This document shows positions 26,796-33,339 of a DNA stretch of 64,000 nt, piece after piece. Position 1 is the stretch's first letter, and every line of letters begins with the position of its first letter. The notes below the pieces were generated by a model. The model had not been told where the DNA came from. It saw only the letters and a list, made by a program, of their open reading frames with translations, and ran no database searches. Source of the stretch: Ga0077555 sp046154645 (GTDB lineage: Bacteria; Pseudomonadota; Alphaproteobacteria; Rhizobiales; Hyphomicrobiaceae); NCBI GenBank assembly GCA_046154645.1, contig JBJXDZ010000033.1, forward strand, positions 1 to 64,000. Direction: 5' to 3'. The translations under genes and the position numbers were made by a program.

Positions 26796-27296
26796 ATGCA
26801 GTCACTGCGACCCATACCCAGACATGAGAACAATGGCTCGCGGCAAAGCCCCCTCACCCCGACCCTCTCCCCAGGGGGAGAGGGAGAAGTGGCGGAGAGC
26901 CTGTCGGTTCCTCGCCTCTCTCCTCGCCTCTCCCTTTGGGGAGAGGCCGGCGCGCTTGCAATTCTTGCTCGGACTTCGATCCAACTGGCGCGCCGGGTGA
27001 GGGGGCTTGGGGCCTGCTCAAACTTTTGGTTCCACGTTGTGAGGGGGCGAGTTGCCTTGCCCGTCTTGGCGTTTCTGTTCGCCGCCATGCCCGCTCTGGC
27101 GCAACCCCATGGCCCCCATCGCCTCGCCAATTGCAAGGAAGCGACCAACGGCTGCGAGGTGTGCCGGTTCGATGCCAGTGGCGAGCCGCGCTGCTCGTTC
27201 CCCGGCATCGCTTGCCAGCCCGCTGCCTGGCGGTGCATCAAACCAGCTGAGCGGGCCACCGATTCGCAACCGGCGACCCGGCCCGAGCCGCGCTAG
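26796..27296 (+). CDS. small secreted Cys-containing protein; N-terminus contains a MITE-like repeat
   Basis: The frame has 166 codons. ATG 26796 has AAGGAG 10 nt upstream, but the next 70 codons read through a 163-bp palindromic repeat (SPLTPTLSPGGEGE is the typical translated repeat). A convincing signal peptide comes after it: from GTG 27039, MRGRVALPVLAFLFAAMPALA cleaves before QPHGPH, giving a mature part of about 64 residues with five cysteines (NCKEATNGCEVCRFD, PRCSFPGIACQ, WRC). The real product may therefore be the 85-residue protein from 27039. The family is not recognised; the Cys pattern suggests a small disulfide-rich periplasmic protein. Confidence 0.55.
   Translation: MQSLRPIPRHENNGSRQSPLTPTLSPGGEGEVAESLSVPRLSPRLSLWGEAGALAILARTSIQLARRVRGLGACSNFWFHVVRGRVALPVLAFLFAAMPALAQPHGPHRLANCKEATNGCEVCRFDASGEPRCSFPGIACQPAAWRCIKPAERATDSQPATRPEPR
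26846..27008. repeat. MITE/REP-like element, copy 1
   Basis: Terminal inverted repeats AAGCCCCCTCACCC (26846-26859) and GGGTGAGGGGGCTT (26995-27008) match perfectly over 14 bp. Inside are a CTCTCCCC-AG-GGGGAGAG type hairpin and CTCTCCCTTTGGGGAGAG, then GGCCGGCGCGC and GCGCGCCGGG. A second diverged copy lies at 38082-38236. No transposase is inside, so it would be non-autonomous. Confidence 0.8.
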
Positions 27297-27340
27297 GTCG
27301 GTGTCGCGTCGTCGGTGGGCAAACTCCCGGGAGGCTTGCC

Positions 27341-27808
27341 ATGCGCGCCGACGATGTCTTTCGTGCCGAACTCCACGACACCATCCGCGCGCTGCGCGCC
27401 TGGGCCGAAAGCCTCAGCGACGTGGCGACCGTGGACCTGAGTGAAGCCGACCGGCATTGGCGGCTGCGACTGGTGCCACACGAGGCCGCCGCCTGCCCGG
27501 TCGAGGTCATCCTCTATAGTGACCAGCGTTTCGATCTCGCCGTTGGACCGGAAACCTATGAGGGCTTGGCCGCGCTCGCTCTGTCGCGGTTCGCCCCGTT
27601 GCTGGACGCCATCACACAGGGCCGCGTCGTCACCCGCACATGGTCGACGCTGGCGACCGGCGCCCACCTGGCAACAGCCACCATCGTCGAGGCCGCCGAC
27701 GGCCCTTGGCAGCACGAGCGCGAGACCGCAGCCATCGCCCGCGCGGCCGACCGCGATGCCTGCAGCGTGCGCGACCGCCATTATGCGCCCTATCGCCGTC
27801 CGCTGTGA
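27341..27808 (+). CDS. hypothetical protein
   Basis: A 155-residue soluble protein with CGGGAGG about 6 nt before ATG 27341, a strong start. It is predicted mixed alpha/beta, with HWRLRLVPHEAAACPVEVIL and RFDLAVGPETYEGLA in the first half and a basic C-terminus. I do not recognise a domain. It lies 56 bp before tsaB on the same strand and may be co-transcribed with it. It looks like a conserved lineage-specific protein rather than a chance frame, because the ribosome site and codon use fit its neighbours. Confidence 0.7.
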   Translation: MRADDVFRAELHDTIRALRAWAESLSDVATVDLSEADRHWRLRLVPHEAAACPVEVILYSDQRFDLAVGPETYEGLAALALSRFAPLLDAITQGRVVTRTWSTLATGAHLATATIVEAADGPWQHERETAAIARAADRDACSVRDRHYAPYRRPL

Positions 27809-27864
27809 TAGCATTGCCGTGAGGCGGCCTTCCCCGTCAGCCCGTCGCCTCGCGGAGATCCGCC

Positions 27865-28572
27865 GTGTTGCCTTGTCTCGCCATCGACACCTGCCTCAGC
27901 GCCGTTTCGGCGGGCCTGCGCTGGCGTGATGCAACCGGCCTCGAAGGCCGGATCAGCCACTGGGAACACTGCCGCGGTGGCCACGCCGAGCGTCTGTTGC
28001 CCATCGTGGAAACGCTGCTGGCCGCCGCAGGTTTGCACGCCCGTGATGTGCGCCGTATCGCCGTCACGCTCGGACCCGGCACCTTCACCGGCGTGCGCAC
28101 GGGCATCGCCGTGGCGCGCGCTTTTGCATTGGCATCGAACGCGGAGGTGGTGGGCGCCTCGAGCCTGGCCGTGATGGCCGCCAAGCTTGTCGCTGCCAGG
28201 GAGGACCCCATCGCCACTACCCGCATCGCCGTCATGGTGGATGCGCGCAAGGGCCAAGTGTTCACGCAAGTGTTCGCCGCCGACGGCATGGCAACGAGCG
28301 AGCCCGAACTGCTGACCCTTGCCGACGCCGCAGCGCGACTGACCGGCGGCGTTTGGCAAATCGGTGGCTCTGCGGCCACCCCCGTCGCAACGGCAGCGGG
28401 CGCTCTGGGCGTCCAGATCGTAGCCACGCACCCGAGCCTCGAGCCCGATGCCGCCAATCTGCTCGACATGGCCGCCAGATTAGCGCCGCTGGCGCGCGTC
28501 ATGCCCATCTACATTCGCCCGCCGGATGCCTTGCCGCAGGCCGGCAAAAGCCTGCCGCGCGCCACCACATGA
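27865..28572 (+). CDS. tsaB: tRNA threonylcarbamoyladenosine biosynthesis protein TsaB
   Basis: The non-catalytic partner of TsaD in making t6A37 of ANN-decoding tRNAs. It has 235 residues, starting at GTG 27865 with GGAG 7 nt upstream. The ASKHA-type fold is shown by LAIDTCLSAVSAGL, HAERLLPIVETLL and the diagnostic GPGTFTGVRTGI. No tsaD is in the window. Its stop overlaps the rimI start as ATGA, the usual tsaB-rimI pair. Confidence 0.95.
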   Translation: MLPCLAIDTCLSAVSAGLRWRDATGLEGRISHWEHCRGGHAERLLPIVETLLAAAGLHARDVRRIAVTLGPGTFTGVRTGIAVARAFALASNAEVVGASSLAVMAAKLVAAREDPIATTRIAVMVDARKGQVFTQVFAADGMATSEPELLTLADAAARLTGGVWQIGGSAATPVATAAGALGVQIVATHPSLEPDAANLLDMAARLAPLARVMPIYIRPPDALPQAGKSLPRATT

Positions 28573-29072
28573 CGCCGTTGGCCGACAACAGCCATGGCGT
28601 GACGATCGTGCGCGCTGAACCGCACCACGCAGCCAGCATGGCGCCATTACACGCCCGCCTGTTCGATGACGCCTGGAGCCAAGCGACCATAGCCGGGCTC
28701 ATCTCTCGCGCGGGCGCGCTCACGTTCGTTGCCGTGGATGCCCGCGCCGACACCGTGCACGGCTTCGTCATCGCGCAGGTGGCGGCCGACGAAGCCGAGA
28801 TCCTCTCGATCGGTGTGGTGCCTCAGGCCCAGCAGCGTGGTGTGGCCGGGGCTCTGCTCACAGCCATGCTCGAAGCGTGCACGGCTGCCCGCGTAACGGC
28901 GCTGTTTCTCGAGGTTGCCGAGGACAACATCGCGGCGCGCGCGCTCTATCAGCGGCACGGGTTCGCGATTGTCGGCCGCCGCCGGGGATACTATCGCCGC
29001 GCCAACGCCGCTGTCGACGCGCTGCTCATGCGCCGTGACCTGGTGTTTTCGGCCACGCAACCGGCGCGTTAA
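28569..29072 (+). CDS. rimI: ribosomal-protein-alanine N-acetyltransferase RimI-like
   Basis: A GNAT acetyltransferase of 167 residues, predicted to acetylate the N-terminal Ala of ribosomal protein S18. ATG 28569 overlaps the tsaB stop. The acetyl-CoA loop is VVPQAQQRGVAGALL, and LFLEVAEDNIAARALYQRHGF is the conserved RimI stretch (about residues 115-135). The first 15 residues are a short extension. The tsaB-rimI coupling supports the assignment over other GNAT roles. Confidence 0.92.
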   Translation: MTPLADNSHGVTIVRAEPHHAASMAPLHARLFDDAWSQATIAGLISRAGALTFVAVDARADTVHGFVIAQVAADEAEILSIGVVPQAQQRGVAGALLTAMLEACTAARVTALFLEVAEDNIAARALYQRHGFAIVGRRRGYYRRANAAVDALLMRRDLVFSATQPAR

Positions 29073-29228
29073 CCTCGGTTCCCTGAAAAGTCCGGCCAAA
29101 CTTATCCCCGTCGCAGGCGGCGGGCTTATCCTGCCGGCAGTTGCAGGCCGCGCATGTGCACGTGCAGAGCCCGAAACGGACGTGCTTTTTGACATCGTGA
29201 ATGACGGCCCTGCGCGGCCCGCCGACGC

Positions 29229-30008
29229 TTAAATGCGCCAGCCCGAGTGGAGTGCTGCAACCCCGCCCGTGAGATTGCGGAAGCTCACGCGCGCGAAGCC
29301 GGCTGTGCGGATCATGGCACCGAACGGCTCCTGGCGCGGAAACTTGCGAATGCTCTCGACCAGGTACTGGTAGGGCTCGGCCGCACCGGCCGCGAGTTGG
29401 CCGAGGCGCGGGATCACCTCGAAGGAATGGAAATCGTAGAGGCGATCGAGCAGCGGCACGTCGACGTGGCTGAACTCGAGGCAGATGAAGCGTCCGCCCG
29501 GCTTCAGCACGCGATAGGCCTCGGCCAACGCCCGGTCGATATGCGTGACGTTGCGAATGCCGAAGGCAATCGTGTAGGCATCGAAACTGCGATCGGCGAA
29601 CGGGAGCATCTCGGCGTTGCCCTCGATCAGCTCGATCCTGTCAGCCAACCCCGCCTCTGCCACCTTGCGGCGTCCGACGGCCAGCATCTCCGGGCTGATA
29701 TCGCAGATGACGGCCGTCGCCGCACTCCCGGCCTTGGCCATCACGCGCAACGCCACATCGCCCGTGCCGCCGGCGACATCGAGATGCCGGAACGGTGTGG
29801 CGCCGCGCGGCGGATTCAACCAGGCGACCAGATCTTCCTTCCACAGCCGGTGCAGGCCGCCCGACATCAGGTCGTTCATGAGGTCATAGCGCTCGGCGAC
29901 GGTGGCGAAGACCTCGTTGACGAGGCCCTGCCGGTCCGTCTCGGGCACCTCGCGAAAGCCGAAGCTGGTGGTCGGGGCAGAGGGATGGGGGTCGGGCGGT
30001 TTGTTCAT
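29229..30008 (-). CDS. ubiE: demethylmenaquinone/ubiquinone C-methyltransferase UbiE
   Basis: An SAM-dependent methyltransferase of the ubiquinone pathway, 259 residues. ATG 30008 is chosen; the longer frame adds an unconvincing leader. Motifs are VAERYDLMNDLMSGGLHRLWK, the SAM-binding LDVAGGTGDVAL, GNAEMLPF, AFGIRNVTH and CLEFSHVD, all diagnostic of UbiE. The usual alphaproteobacterial order mutM-ubiE-ubiB is not seen here; it stands alone, divergent from cytochrome c556. Confidence 0.96.
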   Translation of the reverse strand: MNKPPDPHPSAPTTSFGFREVPETDRQGLVNEVFATVAERYDLMNDLMSGGLHRLWKEDLVAWLNPPRGATPFRHLDVAGGTGDVALRVMAKAGSAATAVICDISPEMLAVGRRKVAEAGLADRIELIEGNAEMLPFADRSFDAYTIAFGIRNVTHIDRALAEAYRVLKPGGRFICLEFSHVDVPLLDRLYDFHSFEVIPRLGQLAAGAAEPYQYLVESIRKFPRQEPFGAMIRTAGFARVSFRNLTGGVAALHSGWRI

Positions 30009-30259
30009 GGATGCACCGTAGCCGCCATTGGTTTTGTCGACAACGCGGCACAGGCTGCAGGGTGAAAACGACGCCAGCCAGCGCTGGCGCCACGGCAGCA
30101 AGTCCTGTCACTTGCAACGCCATTCAGCTCTCGTTCACGAAAATTTTAGCAATTGTAGATCGGTGCCCGTCGGCTATCACTATGCTCCGGCGGCGGCGTG
30201 TTGCCTATCCGACGAGATCCTGCAGCTGCCCATAACGTTGCCATGCGAGGGGACCCTCA

Positions 30260-30715
30260 ATGACGAAGACGAAGCTACTGGTTGGCCTGTCCATCGTGGC
30301 CGGCCTGGCCTTGACGACAGCTGGCGTTACGACAGCTCAGGATGCGATTGCCCAGCGCAAGGCGCTGATGAAGGCCGTCGGCGGCGCCACCAAGCTGTCG
30401 AGCGAGATGATCAAGGGCGAAAAGCCCTATGACGCCAAGGCCGCGGCCGAGGCCATGACCAAGATCGCGGACGGCTGGGCACCATTCGCCAAGCTGTTCC
30501 CGAAGGGCACCGAAACCGGCGGCGAGACCACAGCAGCGCCGGCCATCTGGGAAAAGTTCGCGGACTTCGACGAGAAGGGCAAGGCCATGGCCAAGGCGGC
30601 GGCCACGGCCGCCACCGAGGCAGCGAAGGGCCCTGAGGCGTTCAAGGCGGCGTTCGGCGGCGTCGGCGGCACCTGCAAGGGCTGCCACGAGGTCTATCGC
30701 ATTCAGAAGAAGTAA
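30260..30715 (+). CDS. cytochrome c556 (class II, cytochrome c' family)
   Basis: A secreted four-helix-bundle cytochrome of 151 residues. The signal peptide LLVGLSIVAGLALTTAGVTTA cleaves before QDAI (quoted in parts: LLVGLSIVAG, LALTTAGVTTA). The haem site CKGCH (139-143) is near the C-terminus, as in all class II cytochromes, and Met37 in RKALMK is the probable sixth ligand, making it c556-like rather than c'. It probably carries electrons in the periplasm. A terminator follows. Confidence 0.95.
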   Translation: MTKTKLLVGLSIVAGLALTTAGVTTAQDAIAQRKALMKAVGGATKLSSEMIKGEKPYDAKAAAEAMTKIADGWAPFAKLFPKGTETGGETTAAPAIWEKFADFDEKGKAMAKAAATAATEAAKGPEAFKAAFGGVGGTCKGCHEVYRIQKK

Positions 30716-30743
30716 GCGCGCGACGACGCGATCCGACAGCTTC

Positions 30744-30773
30744 GGGGGAGGGCGCTGCAAGGCCCCTCCCTTT
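30744..30773 (+). terminator. terminator of the cytochrome c556 gene
   Basis: GGGGAGGGC and GCCCCTCCC form a stem with one bulge around loop GCTGCAAG, followed by TTTG. It starts 28 nt after the stop. Confidence 0.65.
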
Positions 30774-30801
30774 GTCGTTGCAACTGGCAGCAGGCCCCCT
30801 T

Positions 30802-30912
30802 GTGACCACACCGACGGACCAGCCCTGTCAACGCTGCCGCTGGTATCGCGCCGGCGCCTTGGCACTGCTCGGCGGCATCGGGCTTTGCTGGTGGGCGGGA
30901 TGGCTGCCATGA
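30802..30912 (+). CDS. small single-pass membrane protein with CxxC
   Basis: A 36-codon frame from GTG 30802 whose TGA overlaps the next gene's ATG (ATGA at 30909-30912). The product is short: a polar head with CQRC, then RWYRAGALALLGG and IGLCWWAGWLP, a plausible membrane helix. The Shine-Dalgarno is weak (CAGCAGG). The exact 4-nt overlap and the ordered polar-then-hydrophobic layout argue for a real coupled gene, but it could be chance in GC-rich DNA. Confidence 0.45.
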   Translation: MTTPTDQPCQRCRWYRAGALALLGGIGLCWWAGWLP

Positions 30913-31826
30913 ACGATGGTGCTGCGACCTCGGCGCTCGATGACGCGGAACCGGTCGACGGCGTGATCGGCCTTGCCGGTCGCCGCCAGATGACGTTCCG
31001 CACCTTCGGCGCCTCCCATGGCCGGCCCATCATCGCATTGCACGGCACGCCCGGCTCGCGGCTGAAGTTCTCAGCCACGCACAAGCCAGCGCTCGCACTT
31101 GGCCAACGCGTCATCGCGCCGGACCGCTGGGCCTATGGCGGCACCAGTGCCCACCCCTCCCCCACGCTTGCAGGGTTCGCCAGCGACCTCATGCAACTTG
31201 CCGATGCCCTGCAGCTCGAGCGGTTCTCGGTGCTGGGCGTGTCAGGCGGCGGTCCTTATGCGAGTGCGGTTGCAGCGTTGTTTCCCGACCGCGTTACGGC
31301 CCTAGCCCTGGTCGCTCCGGCCGGCCTGATCAGCGCCACGCCGCGTCGTGACCTGATGGCGTTCCAGCGCTTCTGCTTCGGCCCCCTTGCCCGCCAGCCG
31401 GCGGCGGTTGCCGCCATCTTCCGCGCCTATCATCGCCTGCTGACCGCATCGCCCCGGTTCGGCGTCACGCTTGGCAATGTCTTGGCGCCGAAGGCCGACC
31501 GACAGGTCCTGGCCGTTGCCGGTGTCCGCGAGCGGCTGGCGCAATCGTTCATCGAGGGGCTAAGCGCGGGCGGCATTGGTCCCGCCACTGACCTGTCGTT
31601 GTTCGCCGCCCCCTGGCAACTTCCTCTGGAAGCCGCGCAGATGCCAGCCCGCATGTGGCTTGGTACGGAAGATCGCAACGTGCCGCTCGCTTCGGCCCGC
31701 CGGCTCGCGGCAGCGCTGCCCGATTGCGCTGTCGAGACCATTGCCGACGCTGGCCATCTGTGGGTTGCGCTGCATTATGCCGACGTCCTGGCGTGGATTG
31801 CCCAGGTGCCGCATCGCGAATCATAA
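30909..31826 (+). CDS. alpha/beta hydrolase
   Basis: A 305-residue serine hydrolase of the alpha/beta fold. The start ATG 30909 overlaps the small upstream frame. The oxyanion region is IALHGTPGSRLKF, the nucleophile elbow is GVSGGGPYA, and the late His is in IADAGHLWVA; the acid is probably in WLGTEDRNVP. The HGTPGSR motif is typical of a widespread group annotated as hydrolase or aminoacrylate-like without fixed substrate. No signal peptide is visible. Confidence 0.92.
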   Translation: MNDGAATSALDDAEPVDGVIGLAGRRQMTFRTFGASHGRPIIALHGTPGSRLKFSATHKPALALGQRVIAPDRWAYGGTSAHPSPTLAGFASDLMQLADALQLERFSVLGVSGGGPYASAVAALFPDRVTALALVAPAGLISATPRRDLMAFQRFCFGPLARQPAAVAAIFRAYHRLLTASPRFGVTLGNVLAPKADRQVLAVAGVRERLAQSFIEGLSAGGIGPATDLSLFAAPWQLPLEAAQMPARMWLGTEDRNVPLASARRLAAALPDCAVETIADAGHLWVALHYADVLAWIAQVPHRES

Positions 31827-31886
31827 AGGGCGCAGCCACGCCACGCCCTTCGAAGACAGCAAAAACTTGTTCTCGTGCGTCGGGGA

Positions 31887-32135
31887 TCAGGCCGGTGCCC
31901 GTCCACCGAACGACGGCGTGATGCTGCGCATCCACGTTGCCAGCGCCACGGCCTGCGTGCGCACCGCATGCCACGTGCCGGTCTCGCTGCCCGTCTGCAC
32001 CACCGGTACGATGCCACGACCAATCACTTCACCGCGCAGCGGCAGCGCCCGCAGCTCGCTCAGCGTATCCTCGTCCGGAGCAGCCATGGCGAACCCGGCT
32101 GCCAGAACCGCCTTGTTGAGATTTTCGATACCCAT
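31887..32135 (-). CDS. small hypothetical protein
   Basis: An 82-residue frame starting at ATG 32135 with a GTGAG/GAGGG stretch upstream. The sequence MGIENLNKAVLAAGFA, then DTLSELRALPLRGEVIGRG, looks like a small soluble helical protein. I do not recognise it. It converges on the hydrolase gene. The longer upstream frame (to 32255) is less convincing because it has no good start. Confidence 0.5.
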   Translation of the reverse strand: MGIENLNKAVLAAGFAMAAPDEDTLSELRALPLRGEVIGRGIVPVVQTGSETGTWHAVRTQAVALATWMRSITPSFGGRAPA

Positions 32136-32525
32136 CGAACTCACCCTCGTCCTTGCACTCAGGTGGCGCAACCGATGTGCCGCATCGCGATCGCCAGCAT
32201 CACAAGTATGACTAACACTCATTGATGCGGCATAAATGTTTCTAGTCAAGCCCATTTTATGGGTTTTGCTCTCTTTTCACAGGGATCTGAGGATGCTTGT
32301 TTTGCGATCGCGAACTAAACCATGATCAGACGACGTCAATTGCCGCGCTGCGAAGTGTCGATACCCGCGTGTTTCCTTGGCTTTCATGCGAAATCGCACC
32401 ATGCAGTGCACAAACGAAGCCGCCGCTGGCGTCGGCGGGTGACACGCGATACAGACAAGCCGCGCATGTCCTCGAACAGAGGCGACACCACACGACAACC
32501 CCAGCCCCGTCGGCGGAGTGACCCC
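32136..32525. other. intergenic, no supported gene
   Basis: Divergent space between the small hypothetical gene and rnd. It is AT-richer at 32200-32300, with a CCCAT-TTT-ATGGG inverted repeat (32251-32263) followed by TTTTG on the plus strand, and TTGACT on the minus strand near 32244-32249 as a possible -35 box. The in-frame extension upstream of rnd is Arg-rich and looks non-coding. Confidence 0.4.
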
Positions 32526-33146
32526 ATGACCAGCCCCCGAATCAAACTGCACCAGGGCGATCTGCCGGCCGGCCTCAGCTTTCCCAAGGGCGTCGCCATC
32601 GACACCGAAACGCTGGGACTGCGTCCGCACCGCGACCGACTCTGCCTGGTGCAACTCTCCGGCGGCGACAACGAGGCCCATCTGGTCCAGTTCAACGGCC
32701 GCGACTGGTCGGCACCGCGCCTGAAGGCCCTGCTCGCCGATACCAACACCTTGAAGATTTTTCATTTCGCCCGCTTCGACTTAGCTGTACTCGAGCATTC
32801 CTTCGGCATTGTGACAGGCCCGGTCTGGTGTACCAAGATTGCCTCGAAGTTGGTCCGCACCTACACTGACCGCCATGGCCTCAAGGACCTCGCCGGCGAA
32901 ATCCTGGGCCTCGAAATGTCGAAGCAGCAGCAGAGCTCGGACTGGGCGTCCGCGACGCTGAGCCAGCAGCAACTCGCCTATGCCGCCTCCGACGTGCTCT
33001 ATCTGCATCAGTTGAAGGCCCGCCTGGAGGCCATGCTGGTGCGGGAAGATCGGCTGGAGCTGGCCGAGCAGGCCTTCCGATTTCTGTCGACGCGGGCGCG
33101 GCTCGATCTGGCCGGCTTCGAGGACATGGACCTGTTCGCGCACTGA
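32526..33146 (+). CDS. rnd: ribonuclease D-like 3'-5' exonuclease
   Basis: A DEDDy exonuclease of 206 residues, the short form common in alphaproteobacteria: it has the catalytic domain but no HRDC domains, unlike E. coli RNase D (about 375). ATG 32526 has GGAG 7 nt upstream. The metal ligands are Asp26 and Glu28 (AIDTETL), Asp85 (HFARFDLAVLEH) and Asp156 with Tyr152 (YAASDVLYL). It probably trims structured RNA 3' ends. It precedes the LPS-transport fusion by 193 bp, the usual Hyphomicrobiales order. Confidence 0.95.
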   Translation: MTSPRIKLHQGDLPAGLSFPKGVAIDTETLGLRPHRDRLCLVQLSGGDNEAHLVQFNGRDWSAPRLKALLADTNTLKIFHFARFDLAVLEHSFGIVTGPVWCTKIASKLVRTYTDRHGLKDLAGEILGLEMSKQQQSSDWASATLSQQQLAYAASDVLYLHQLKARLEAMLVREDRLELAEQAFRFLSTRARLDLAGFEDMDLFAH

Positions 33147-33339
33147 GGCTGGCCGGCCAGTCGCTAGCGACGGGGTCCGTCAAGCCACCGAATCTGTGGA
33201 CAGCCCGCGCCGCCTCAGCAAGATTGAGGCCAACTGGCGAAGGCGCCGTAGTATCACCCTAATTCACCGGCATCTGAGCCGTGTATAGGGCGATGTCAGC
33301 GCCGGGACAGGGGTTGTCTCTGCGACAGCGGAACGGGCG

